64,000 bases of DNA from Zeugodacus cucurbitae (taxonomy: Eukaryota; Arthropoda; Insecta; Diptera; Tephritidae): assembly GCF_028554725.1 (NCBI RefSeq), contig NC_071667.1:37467501-37531500 (forward strand), written 5' to 3'. The notes below the pieces were generated by a model. It saw only the letters and a program-made list of their open reading frames with translations. It searched no databases and was not told where the DNA came from. Shown here in pieces: positions 22,758 to 33,865 of the stretch; the stretch's first letter is position 1; every line of letters begins with the position of its first letter. The position numbers and the translations under genes are program-made.

Positions 22758-22975
22758 ACGTGTCGTCAAGTGAAAGTGAAGTAGAAGTAGGATCAAATAA
22801 TAATAATAAAATAGAAACTTACGACATTTCTAAATTTTTAGTAGAAAAACTAAAACAAAATAAATATTTGCTAGAAAAGGGTCAATTTCCAAGCATTAAA
22901 AATAAAAGAAACATACACTAGAAACATGTGTAAAAGAAATTGAGCAAAAATTGGGCATTCAATTAACGGGGAAAG
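22758..22975 (+). pseudogene. MADF/Myb-like DNA-binding domain remnant
   Basis: It reads SSSESEVEVGSNNNNKIETY, DISKFLVEKLKQNKYLLEKG, QFPSIKNKR and, after a stop, ETCVKEIEQKLGIQLTGKA. The FLVE..KQN..L....P.I..K pattern ending in EIEQKLG resembles MADF domains, which occur in the accessory DNA-binding proteins of Harbinger elements. It is cut off where the H fragment begins. Confidence 0.45.
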
Positions 22976-23208
22976 CATTAAGTTCGGGTGTAACCGAACA
23001 TTTTATACTCTCGCAATTTATTTATTTAACTTAATTAATATTATATAACACACAATTTGACTCACATATTCGTCATATATATGGTATAAAGTACATTGAA
23101 AGTTGGAAACCTTAATATTAGGTATATGGAAGCTAGCTGAATTTATGACCCGACTTTACCCATTTTTGTCACGGAGACATAATATTAAAAGAAAAATATT
23201 CCCTATAA
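22976..23208 (-). mobile_element. H repeat copy 3, 3'-terminal fragment
   Basis: It begins (on plus) with the complement of the 3' hairpin, AAGTTCGGGTGTAACCGAAC, then TTTTATACTCTCGCAA. It is truncated at the stem of a perfect 11-bp hairpin (23198-23228). It interrupts the MADF-like remnant. Confidence 0.75.
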
Positions 23209-23217
23209 ATTTTAAAC

Positions 23218-23414
23218 TTATAGGGAATGACGAGCATGGCGAAAGGTTTCACCAGCAAATGCAATTAATTGAGAATCGATACCAAGGTTTCTGGAACGTC
23301 GGTATGATGGGTGACTACTTTTCGTTTCTCATAAGAGAAACCGATCCTAAACTAAATAAACGACAAAACAAAATACATAATCATTTCGACTATAATGTAA
23401 GAACATCAACTTAA
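23218..23414 (+). pseudogene. Unknown protein fragment with HGERFHQ...RYQGFW motif
   Basis: The frame around 23222-23411 reads NDEHGERFHQQMQLIENRYQ then GFWNVGMMGDYFSFLIRETD and a basic tail. I recall this motif set from C-terminal parts of uncharacterised arthropod predicted proteins, many of them repeat-derived, but I cannot name a function. It has no start of its own and is fused to an H fragment upstream. Confidence 0.45.
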
Positions 23415-24001
23415 GACAAAAATAACACATTGTTTTAATATATATTACTAATATATAAATAAATGAGTTTATAAAAACTAAAAACGACATGAAAATTGAC
23501 TTTTTACTTAACAGAAACAGCGCATAGCCAGATATCCCACCCCTACTTTACACACTACATACGCATATACATATGTATACATTGACTTTGCGCGACTTGG
23601 ATATATTATTTGAGCATGTACAACTTTCCTATTTATCCATGGATTTTGTTCGTTGGTAGCTTAATTTTTTGTAAAGAATACAAACCTGTATAATTTTTTA
23701 TCTTCACTTGTTAAATTTATTTTACGCTGTTGATAACATTTTGTATTTCTTTGTGGCACAAAATGTTCAGCCATGATTCCTTTTTAGTGTACGCGAGTCA
23801 ACTATAAGGCAGCCTGAACAAAATTTGAGCAAGAGCTCACAAAAGAAAGCAAAAGCGTTCGTTCAAACTGAGCAAGATGAGATCAAACGGAAGCAGCGAG
23901 TAAAAGCAAACACATTAAATTTTATTATGCATACGACAAGCACCATTTACTCAAAAAATCGAGTCTGAGCTCAAGCTCACGTTTTATGCATGAGGCCCAC
24001 T

Positions 24002-25149
24002 ATATCTATACTATATATCCAAAGAGGTGAGTTGAATGGAATTGTTAATATTTTTTATTATAATTTATATAAAATTAACTAATTTGTAACATTATTTTAG
24101 CAGCATACAATAATCAGCAACATAGCAAGAAGCAGCAGCAAACAAAAAAATGTAAGTTTTGCTTAAAAAAATTTGTATATTTTGTGTGCCTGCGCAGTGA
24201 AATAATGCAACAAACAAATCGTTCGTCTGTGGTGGACCTTCTGGCGGAAATTCCCATATATGTTTTGTGTGCCTGCGGATTTGAAAAAATTTATAAAAAG
24301 AAAAGTGTTTCAAGCGGCCCGCGCATTATTAATTTCATAATTTTTTTTTTCAGATTGCGTTTTGATATTGGAATTCGGCACGATTTTTTTCAGAATTTAT
24401 AATTACAAATATTTAATTAATCTTTTTTCAGCTTTTATTAATCTTTTTTTCAGATATTATAACTATTTTTATTTAATTAATATATTTCTCAATCAATATT
24501 CTTTTTTCAGATATTAATAACATATTTTACAAAAAATATTTTATATAATAAATATTTAATTATACCAATAATTGTAAAAATTATTATTATTATGTTAAAT
24601 AATTGTAAAAATAAAATGAAAATATGTTAACATATAAATAAATAAAGTTTAAAAAAATAATTTTGAAATTAAAATAATATGTTTGAAATTTTAAGAAAAT
24701 TTATAAATAGGGATGAAAAAAATGCAACCCTGCATCAGCTGACGATTAGGGATATTAGAGCAGTTCAGCTATATTTTTGTGTATATAAATTATATGACAC
24801 TGCATAATGAGCGCAACAGAGATGTAAGATCACATGTATTTGTACGTGTGAGGGGAATAGTGGTTAAAAAACTCACAAGCAGCTATGCTGGCCTATGGTA
24901 AACTCACCAATTTGTTTACCACTTTTGTGGGTTTAAAAAGCTTCGGTTTAACCAGCTTTTTTACCACCTTTGGCTGGCAGGGTAAGCATGCACTCAACAA
25001 TTTACAATACAAACATATTTACTTAAGATAATCTATTGGCCTAAGATTTGCATTTAGGCAATTGAATACAAGTGTACATAACGCAGCACGATCAATATGC
25101 AGCAAATATGCAAACATACACACAAACATATGTATATATTTAGACAGTT
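24002..25149. other. No gene recognised; cluster of T-run plus CAG sites
   Basis: AT-rich sequence. TTTTGTGTGCCTGCG occurs twice (24179 and 24263). Five T-runs ending in CAG lie at 24341-24510. A hAT-like or palindromic stretch near 24890-24985 was not resolved. Confidence 0.55.
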
Positions 25150-25487
25150 AAGATAGTTCTAATTTTCACCGAAAATATTGGTAAATCTTTCAGATATTTT
25201 AATGTATTAGGAGTGTATCTTTTTCTTCAATAACTTATAAATCGGTTAATATGTGAAATATTAAATTAAGTGATATAATGTACCTGAATGGTGGAAAAAA
25301 GTGAAATCGGATCAGAAATTACCTTGGGCCCTCACATACTATATATGATTATTTTCGTTATTCTATTGGACTTTATGCCCAATATATGGATCAAATTGTG
25401 TGTTATCTTAATAAAATTACTACAATAAATTGCGAGAGTATAAAATGTTCGCTTGCACCCGAACTTAGCCTTTCCTTACTTGTTTTC
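25150..25487 (+). mobile_element. H repeat copy 4, 3' part
   Basis: It carries the ACCGAAAATATTGGTAAATC segment, a GAAATCGGA monomer end and the complete 3' terminus (TTGCGAGAGTATAAAA, hairpin, CTTTCCTTACTTGTTTT). Confidence 0.82.
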
Positions 25488-26096
25488 ATTTAGAATTATA
25501 AATAATAAAAAAGAACTAAAGCTCACTTTCACCTTTTGGTTTTTAGTTTTGTACTATCGTGCAAATCGTCATTCTTTCGTTTGCTTGTTTTGCTCACGTT
25601 TTTCGGCTCACGTGTGACGGCAAAATTGAAATTGAAACCCAACAAGCTAATGGAAAACGTATGCCGTAATTTTGTATTATATTTATATCATACTTGATAT
25701 AGTAAATATACATATATATAAGTATATATGTACGTAAACACGTGTCACAAACCTTTAATTATTCACTGATTACATTGCAATAAAAGATGTTAAATGCGTG
25801 ATGGGTCATTAATATTGTTACACTAATAATAAATATAAGGGATTCATGACAAATAATGTAATAAATAAAGGGAGTGTAATATGACAGAATCTCAGTTCGT
25901 TTATCCGTGAGTGACTAATACATATACTTACACAAGCACTTATGCATTTGCTCGTGCTATGACTTGCTCCTTTCATCAGCGAACCGTAAATGTTTCCATT
26001 TGCAAAAAATATATGGTTGATTGCGTAAATAATTTAAAAAAATTGGATGTAAATTGCTTCGTGCAAATTAACGTCCTTATGAAAACCAGCATTTTT
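25488..26096. other. No gene recognised
   Basis: AT-rich spacer. The short frame at 25911-26105 shows no family feature. Confidence 0.6.
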
Positions 26097-26884
26097 AACA
26101 AGTAAGAAAGGGCTAAGTGTGTTTCACAACTTGCTCAACGAAAGTACGAAATGTGATATAGCATGTATATGGGGAAATCAATCAGATGGGTCAAAATTAT
26201 TATATAGGGGTTTTGGGAATATTGGAGCTAGGGAAGCGCAATTATAATAAGATAACTTATAATGTGGTACATACAATCGGTATAAAATTCTCTGGAATAA
26301 CGAAAGCTGCTATGTACATACATGAACAGTATGTTCAATTACAGGAATCACGCTTATTTGGACCATTTGGTGAATTAAGCGATTACGTGGGAATCAAAAT
26401 TTGAAAGTTGTTTGTCTTATTAAATAGTACAATATTAAAATATTATCCAAAAGGATGAAATCGATATGATTAAAATTTCAAGAATGTAAAACATATATTT
26501 TGAACCAACTAAGCGGGAAAATCAATTACCGAGTCCAATTATCCGAGAAAATTTACTTGTGAGGACCAATTCATAGATTTTAGCCAATAAACTGGTATAG
26601 CAGTGCAATACGTTTCCTAATTTTTTCAAAGTCATATTACATATTGACCGAAATATTAGAATGGAGCTAGATGAATCACTGACCCCTTTTTAGCAATTTT
26701 CAGCTCCAGAAGACACTATTATCAGGAAAAATGCCATAACACGAATTGTAAAAACTTTTTTACGATATCTTTATTGGTGCGTGTTTTATGTATAGTAACA
26801 GGTCAAAGAATCAGATCGAAATTAAAATTGTATTATATGGCAAGCGGGTGATTATAAACCGATCTGCCACAATTTGTATATGTA
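26097..26884 (-). mobile_element. H repeat copy 5, old and diverged
   Basis: The left edge AACAAGTAAGAAAGGGCTAA matches the complement of the H 3' terminus. Weak matches continue through 26590-26880, ending with AATCAGATCGAAATTAAAAT, which corresponds to the fourth monomer in reverse. The open frame 26186-26404 lies inside it and is probably chance. Confidence 0.5.
26758..26884. repeat. 127-bp direct repeat, left copy
   Basis: About 95 percent identical to 27684-27810 (six differences seen). The two copies bracket H copy 6 exactly. Confidence 0.85.
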
Positions 26885-27683
26885 AGCTATAAATAAAGCT
26901 ATGGAAGTAAAATTTGGATCGCACTATGAAGGGACATATGTGGATGTAATTTTTTTGGGGAAGTGGGCGTGGCCCCGCCCCCTAATACGTTTTTTGTACA
27001 TATCTCGCAATCTACTAAAGCTATATCAAGGAAACTTTCTGGAGTCGTTCCTCTTAGGTACTACCTTATACAGTCCAAAAATGGAAAAAATCGGATTATA
27101 ACCACGCCTACCTCCCATATGTTTAAAACTACTAAAAGTGGGTTAACTCACTAACGAAAAACGCCAGAAACACTAAATTTCACATATAAAATGGCAGCTG
27201 GAAGCTGCACTCAGATAGAAAATGGGCGTGGCATTGTCCACTTATGGGTCAAAAACCATATCTCAAGAACTTCTCGACCGAATTCAATGAAACTTGTTTT
27301 GTAATAGTTTCCTTACACCCCAATGATATGTTGTGAAAATAGGCCAAATCGCTTCACAACCACGCCTACTTCCTATATACCAGAACTTTGAAGATGATCT
27401 GAATCGTTTACTTTACAATATATAAAGTAAGCACTAGTGAAGATATCGATGCAGAACTATGCAAATACTACGTTTATAGTGTGGCAGCCCCATATATCGA
27501 ACATGAGGACCTCGGTGCTTCTAACCTAATATAGGAGTTTCCAACTTTCAATGGACTTTATACAATATATATGACGAATATGTGGGTCAAATTGTGTATT
27601 ATATAATATTAATAAAGTTAAATAAATAAATTGCGAGAGTATAAAATGTTCGGTTACACCCGAATTTATCTCTTCCTTACTTG
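26885..27683 (+). mobile_element. H repeat copy 6, 5'-truncated
   Basis: It starts within the first monomer and has two GGGCGTGG/CCACGCC monomers and an intact 3' terminus ending CTTCCTTACTTGTTT. It is bracketed by the 127-bp direct repeats. Confidence 0.85.
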
Positions 27684-27810
27684 TTTATGATATCTTTACT
27701 GGTGCGTGTTTTACGTATAGTAACAGGTCAAAGAATCCGATCGAAATTAAAATTGTATTATATGGCAAGCGGGTGGTTATAAACCGATCTGCCACAATTT
27801 GCATATGTAA
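27684..27810. repeat. 127-bp direct repeat, right copy
   Basis: Partner of 26758-26884; it begins immediately after the 3' end of H copy 6. Confidence 0.85.
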
Positions 27811-27829
27811 TATAGAAAGTCAGAACCCT

Positions 27830-28868
27830 TTTGTTAAAACTGTGTCTTGCTGCTAGTCTGGCAGACTTTATATAGTCGATTGATGGCAATACATTGCCAC
27901 TCGAACCACTCGAACATTCTGGCAACTACCCTCCACTTGGAGCTTTGTGCATCTTGGAGCGAAGTTTAGGTGATGTTTCGTTTCGAACAGCCATGAGAGA
28001 TCGGGAACAATATCCTTCTTTGCCTTTCCACACTTGATATAAGCAACTAGCCACCAACCTAAAACTGTTCCACTGAGCTTTTGCGACTGAGGTTCTGCAG
28101 CCATTTCTTCATTCTTTAGATGTTTCACAACTTGAACTTCATGTTGAGATTCTTGTAGTTCCTTCAGATTACAATCTTTTGTCCATGACTCTTCTGCCAT
28201 CTCTGTGGTCACCTGCGAATGCCTCTTGGTACTTCAACTGTGTAGACATCTCTGCTAAAACCTGCGATGGTATACACTCTCCATGAACTTTTAGCTGTGT
28301 TTACACCCCTGCTCTATTTAAGGTCATTCCCATCGACTGGAGGGACACCCGATTCAACTGAGAGGACACCCCATTCGTTTCCAACTGTGTTGACAAAATC
28401 ACTCCATGCATTTCCAAAGGTCGCACCTCCTTCGCTTCTAACGTTGTGGACATATTCTCCCCATGCAGCTGTCTTGACACCTCTGCTCTATTTAAAGTCT
28501 CATCCAACGACTTACGTTTTTTCTGCTCTTTCAGTTGTGAGGACACATCATTCGCTTACGACGTCTTTGAAACCTCCTCTTCTATAAGTTGAGAAGAAAT
28601 CTGTGCTGAAAACTTCGCTGGCATATTCTACTATGTCTTTTTCAACAAACTACATAGACTGTCCCCATGCGCTTCTATCTCGCAGGAGAAGCTATTATGT
28701 ATATGTGTCCACATTTTCTTCTATCTGGCTGAACACATGCGACTGCTGTTCTTTGAACTCTGACAAATGTGTTCAAATCTGGGACATAGTGGCCCTCAAG
28801 TCTTCTTGAGTAAACTGAGCCATTATTTCTTCTGTAGTTTTATTTGGCAAACCCAATTCTGACACCAA
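27830..28868 (-). mobile_element. T4: Ty3/Gypsy-type fragment of the T family
   Basis: Left part: LTR remnant (ACTGTGTCTTGCTGC, CTTTATATAGTCGATTG) to about 27928, then a short purine-tract remnant. Minus-strand coding remnants follow: LSWLFETKHHLNFAPRCTKL, LGWWLVAYIKCGKAKKD and acidic Gag repeats (GVILSTQLETNGVSSQL, HGENMSTTLEAKE). It ends at a primer-site-like TTTGGTGTCAGAATTGGG. The sequence to its right does not match the T LTR, so the 5' LTR is gone or belongs to another subfamily. Confidence 0.7.
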
Positions 28869-29655
28869 ATAACTGCTTCTGATTTTCTCTTATTAACACT
28901 CGTCTACGTTGCATATGTTATAATAACCTTACATAAGAGGCACTTCCATATTGGTATAAATGTAATTTTGTTTCCCGAGTCTAGTTTGACTAGGTTATTC
29001 TACTAGGTTATATTCTGCACGGGTAAAGCCTATAAGCATAAACGGTAAATATTCTACTCGATGTGAATTCTGAATGGAGTTAATCTGAGGGCTGCCACGC
29101 GAAACTTTTTAGTTTTGAATATTTTCATTATTACTCAACAGTAACTTCATGTATTATACACTTATTCTATATTTCTTTGATTCAAGTTATTCACATCGAC
29201 TTTTATTTAGCTGAAAAATTAAAGTATTGAAGAAAATATGATAAATTTTGAAAATATTTTTGGGAAAAAAATTATATTTTTGTCAAACAATTATCAATAC
29301 AGGAACCCTGTTTCAATCAGCTTATATGAAAATCAGCTGTTTATGGTTCGAAAAGTGGAATAATTTATAATTTTCTTTAAATACGTATAAAATAGGCGAC
29401 AAATACTAATTGATAAACTTTTACAAAATTATTGCAATTTATCAAAACAATATACAACGGCACAAAAAATCAAGAATTTTGACGTTAAACTTAATTCAAA
29501 ATCCGTTTATGCACTCGAGTTAACACTACATATGTTAAGAAAGTGTGTATATTCTATCAGAGTAGACCATTTCACTCGTGGTGAAAAGGTGTTTATGCAT
29601 GTGGATTGAACTTACCCGTGTATAATATAACCGAGAAGAAATGCAGCATACACGT
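28869..29655. other. No gene recognised
   Basis: AT-rich spacer without coding or repeat features that I can name. Confidence 0.6.
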
Positions 29656-29750
29656 AGCATTATGTGTTATCTTAATAACATTAAATAAATTAATTGCGGG
29701 TCTATAAAATGTTCGGTTACAACCGAACCTAGCCCTTCCTTCCTTGTTTA
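29656..29750 (+). mobile_element. H repeat copy 7, 3' end only
   Basis: ATAAATTAATTGCGGGTCTA, then the hairpin GTTCGGTTACAACCGAAC and CCCTTCCTTCCTTGTTT. In the hairpin one side still pairs fully (GTTCGGTT with AACCGAAC). Confidence 0.75.
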
Positions 29751-29869
29751 TATTAATTTGAGTGGATTTCCGCAGTACCATTTTTGCCAGACGTTTCTGA
29801 TGTACATATTTTTTTTTTGTAATAACAAAATTTTATTGCAATCTGGCATATAAACATTAAGAAAAATTT

Positions 29870-32497
29870 CCCTGCAAGACGGAGGTAACAAACTGCACAA
29901 ACACAATTAAACTTTTTCAGCTGTTTACACATACAATTACAACACTTACATATCCCTGCAAGACGAGTAGAGTTACTTATCTTATGGAATATTGGTTACC
30001 GGTAAAGAAAGCTTGTATTATTATTTTGGTCTCTTTTGTTCTAGCAGCAGGAAAAAATTTACCATTTCTCCTCTTTTACGCCATGTAGTTTTTTTTTTAA
30101 TCAGCCATCTATCAGTGAAGACTGTTCGATTTATCATTTTCAGGGTAACCCCTTAATCCCAGGTATTGGTCATTTGTTGGGTCACCGTTTCGTTACTTAA
30201 ATTTGGTTCATGGGTCTCCATTGGTCTTCATTCTATAGGTCACCTACTTTTCCGTTTAAAAATGAAAAATTGAAATTATTTTATTTTTATTTTTATTTAT
30301 TTATTATAATTGTATGGTGTATTTACATTTATAAATTAGTATTGTATAATATTTTAAATTAAGATTAGAACTACATTCTGCATTGGCGGCCTTCGGCCGC
30401 GCTTCAAAAAAATAACCCTGGTCGAGCGAACACCGTGGATTATCAAAGAGATGGAAATCACAACTTCTTTCGCGTAGAACTACTTTCTGCTTTGGCGGTC
30501 TTCGGCCGCGCTTCAAAAAAATAACCCTGGCCGATCCAACACCGGGGTTTATCAAAGTAAGAGAAATACTGAACTATTTTTCCAATCATAGTATAGTGGT
30601 TCTTGTATATGGGATAAAATCCCTCCTTTCTATATATTTTGATTGATTAATTTTACAATTTTTTAGATATGGCAATGCTTCTTTTTCGTCAGCATGCAAC
30701 CCTTTTGTTATTGTGTGAATTGATAAAATTGAATAAAAATTAAAATGCTTATTTAAAGCAAATTTCTAAATAATTAATATAAAATAAATATATAGAAAGA
30801 AAGCAGTGAAGTGTAAGTGTATAATAAGTGCAAAATATAAATGAAAAAATAGACAATTTTTAAACTTTAAACGCGAATATCTCGAAAACTACAAGTCTCC
30901 TGCGGCTATAATTATATATATTCTTAATCTGGAGGATCTCCTCTATCCAACCATACCCACTTTATCCCCGAAATCGTGGGATGCTATACTAAACCCCAGC
31001 CAAAAATTGGCACTTGTAGAGGTAAGGTTATTTTTGGTTAAATTTTATTATTAATATTAATTTATTTGTATTTTTATACAGGAGTTATATAAAAGAATTT
31101 AATTCAAAAGGTAAGTGTAATTTGTGTTTATCTAATAATTTGTGTGTTTTTACTAATAAAGTTTTAATGAAATTGCAGGCAAAATCAAGGCACAAAAACC
31201 GGGACTTGTTGCAAAAGAAAAATGTTAGTTATTTTTAAATTATCTTAATTAATACCTATTTATTATTATATTTAAAGTGTGTAGGTAAAAAATGATAAAA
31301 AAGAAATGAATTGGGTATACAAGCGGTTGGTACCCAACTCAATTAAATATATGTGTTTTGATGTCAGCACATCTGCTCGTTTGCAGAATTCTGAACATAT
31401 TAACCTCAATGGTTAAATATAAAAATATAAATTAATATTAAAAGCTATATAAATATATAAAGAAATATACAAAAATTCAAGTGCTAAATTAAAGAATATT
31501 AATATTAAAAGAAAAGTGCTACATATAAGAAGAAAAATAAATATTAAAAGCTTTGTAAATACTAGTGGCCATTGTATATTGTGTAGTTCTATTATGTATT
31601 ATTTTCCATATACTCATCCTTCGTTTTGTTTTTCTATTTTAGGTGTTAGATGCCTGGATGCTGGGATGCTTTTTTGGAGGCCATAATATTTATACGCAAC
31701 GTATCGGAATTTGGGTAATACGATGGAGATAAATAATTACACAAATAAATCAGCTAATTCTTTTATTATTTTCCAGGCAACAATATATATCTTATACTTG
31801 TTCCTGCTACTCTTGCAAGGAGCACATGACGACAGAGCTTTATTTCGCCTCAAAATTTTCCTGTAGGTCTGGGGCAATGGAATTTCTTGATATTAACAGG
31901 TTTGCGTAAGGTCTATCCAGTCCACACCCAACATTGTTAAAATACATACATATATTTAGATTAAGAATAAAATAAGATTATATATCATTTGAATTGTTAA
32001 ATTAGAACATAAATTGCATAAATATAATAATTTATATATAAATATAATTTGTATATTAATAACTTGTAAATGTAAAAATTTAATAATAAGTTTAAACTGT
32101 TTAAGTTTATACGATTGTACTATCTAAATATTTGATTTTGTTATAATTAAAAATGTAATAAAATAAAATAACAAACAAAAAAAAGAATTATTTTTAACTG
32201 TTAGCGGAAAAAGATAACAAATATAGGTAACAAGCTGCCAAAATAATGAGCCGTACGGTAAAAAATACATCTGTTCTGAATAACATATTCTTCAGCAGAG
32301 GTAACATGTATATAACAAGCCAAATATGAAAATATATGATGCCATTAACATACTGTTAGAAAACCGTTGAACGAGTAGGGGCATAGTGTTACTTCTTTCC
32401 CACGCTTCGAACAAAAGTAACAGACAAATTAATTTTTGCTAATGTTTAGAGTAACATAGCTGTAACATGTTAGCTGAAAATTACCCGTCTTGCAGGG
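29870..32497. mobile_element. Unclassified element with CCCTGCAAGACG inverted ends
   Basis: CCCTGCAAGACGG at 29870-29882 and again at 29954-29965 face CGTCTTGCAGGG at 32486-32497. GTAAC words are repeated under both ends (near 29885, 29970, 29998, 32226, 32299, 32389, 32418, 32453, 32463). No clear target duplication was found. The interior holds a tandem duplication and an exon-like stretch: an open reading frame ends LNPSQKLALVE at 31021, then introns of 60 bp (31022-31081) and 68 bp (31111-31178) with GT-AG borders flank a 29-bp exon. No transposase motif was recognised, so the superfamily is open. Confidence 0.5.
30375..30560. repeat. Two tandem units with GCGGCCTTCGGCCGC palindrome
   Basis: Units start near 30379 and 30491, about 112 bp apart. 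They share TTCTGC, TTGGCGG, CTTCGGCCGCGCTTCAAAAA and ATAACCCTGG. The first has the perfect GCGGCC-TTC-GGCCGC hairpin, the second GCGGTC-TTC-GGCCGC. A minus-strand frame (30304-30555) runs through both and shows the repeat as VIFLKRGRRPPK and YFFEARPKAA in two frames. Confidence 0.7.
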
Positions 32498-32721
32498 TTA
32501 TGAACTAATTATAAATAACAGTTAAAAAAAGTTTATTTACCATAACTGTAAACATAATTGAATCTATGCACTTTGTAATTATGCAGTCACATAAAAATTA
32601 AAATCTTTAATTATGTTTTTGCTTATCTAAGAATTCGATACACTTTTTCCGTTCAGAAAGGATTAATCCATTATTATCCAAACAATGTTTGTAGCCCTCA
32701 CAAGAAGGTATAACAAAAACA
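32498..32721. other. LTR remnant of T5 and spacer
   Basis: 32537-32587 (TACCATAACTGTAAACATAA through TTTGTAATTATGCAG) matches 47522-47571 in the T5 3' LTR. The remainder is AT-rich. Confidence 0.5.
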
Positions 32722-33865
32722 AGTAAGGAAAGGCTAAATTCGGGTGCAACAGAAATTTTATACTCTCGCAATTTATTGATGTAATTTTATAAAGATAATA
32801 CAATTCGACCCATATATTCGGCATTAAGTCCAATAGAATAACGAAAATCATCATATATAGTATATGAGGACTGAGGTGATTCCCGAACCGATTGTAGTCA
32901 TTTTCACTAACCAGATAAAATATATCGAAGACTATATACTCAGTCAATTTTGCTAAGATATATCGCATATTCAACGATTTATAAATCCCATCGTATCTTT
33001 GAAAAACCTATAATTATGAATGTAGGATCTAGGAAAAGTTATGACCCGATTTTAACCATTTTTGGTACAGATACAAACTATTATAAGAAAAAGATTATCT
33101 CTGAATTATATTAAAATATCTGAGAGATTTACGTATATTTTCGGCGAAAATTTACCTTATTCACTGAGTTCTTCATGTTTCGGGGCCTTGAAAAGTTATA
33201 GTCCGATTTCGACAATTTACCCACAAGTTAGACGTGCTTGTGAACCGATTTCGCCCGTTTTTCTTCCGTGTTATCAGGGTGTAAAGAAAATATTATGTAC
33301 CGAATTTCATTGAAATCGGTAGAGTATTTCCTAAGATATGGTTTTTGATCCATAAGTGGGCGACGCCAAGCCCATTTTCCATTTTGTAAAAAAAAATTTG
33401 AGTACAGCTCCTTTCTGCGATTTCTTCTGTAACATTTAGTGTTTCTGACGTTTTTCGTTAGTGAGTTAACTCACTTGTAGTAATTTTCAACATAACATTT
33501 TCAATACCAACCTCCTCAGGGTGCCAAGGAATATGTGTTCGAAGTTTCATTAAGATATCTAAATTTTTACTCAAGTTATCGCTTGCACGGCAGACGGACG
33601 GACGGACAGACATTCAGATTTCAACTCCATTCGTTATCCTGATCATGTATATACATATATACAGTATTCCCCGCTTAATTTCGAGAAAAAAACAACGATG
33701 CCGCAAAATATGGTCACTTAAGCGGGATAGACACTTAAACGGGGGAGCACTTAAGCGGGGATCACTGTATATAACCCCATATCTAAATTTTTTATTTCTT
33801 TGTGACACAAACAACCGTTATGTGAGCAAAATTACTCTCTTTAGCAACTTTGTTGCTAATATAAG
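32722..33865 (-). mobile_element. H repeat copy 8, nearly full length, interrupted by a pogo-like MITE
   Basis: On plus it starts AAGTAAGGAAAGGCTAAATT and TTTTATACTCTCGCAATTTA, runs through monomers with CCATAAGTGGGCGACGCC and GGACAGACATTC, and ends near TAGCAACTTTGTTGCTAA. The 5' terminal TACTCTC is mutated. The 106-bp insertion at 33662-33767 splits it. Confidence 0.85.
33662..33767. mobile_element. Pogo/Tigger-like MITE, 106 bp
   Basis: Ends CAGTATTCCCCGCTTAA and the complement of CAGTGATCCCCGCTTAA are flanked by TA on each side (33660-33661, 33768-33769). CACTTAARCGGGG occurs three times towards the right end. It is too short to code for anything. Confidence 0.8.

Larger units (their letters stand above)
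22576..23998. mobile_element. PIF/Harbinger-type element, GGGCCTCATGCATAAAA ends
   Basis: Inverted ends GGGCCTCATGCATAAAA (22576-22592) and its complement (to 23998) are flanked by ACT on both sides (22573-22575, 23999-24001). The 3-bp duplication and GGGCC ends fit PIF/Harbinger. A second inner inverted pair around TATGCATAA lies near 22678 and 23926, and GAGCAA words are repeated under both ends. Inside are a MADF-like remnant, an H fragment and the HGERFHQ ORF. No transposase is present. Confidence 0.65.

Noticed and set aside
26186..26404. 72-aa frame
   Set aside because: It lies in an old reverse H copy and has no family features; a chance frame.
26758..27810. 127-bp repeats as an ordinary target-site duplication
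   Set aside because: Far longer than any duplication I know for such elements and about 5 percent diverged.
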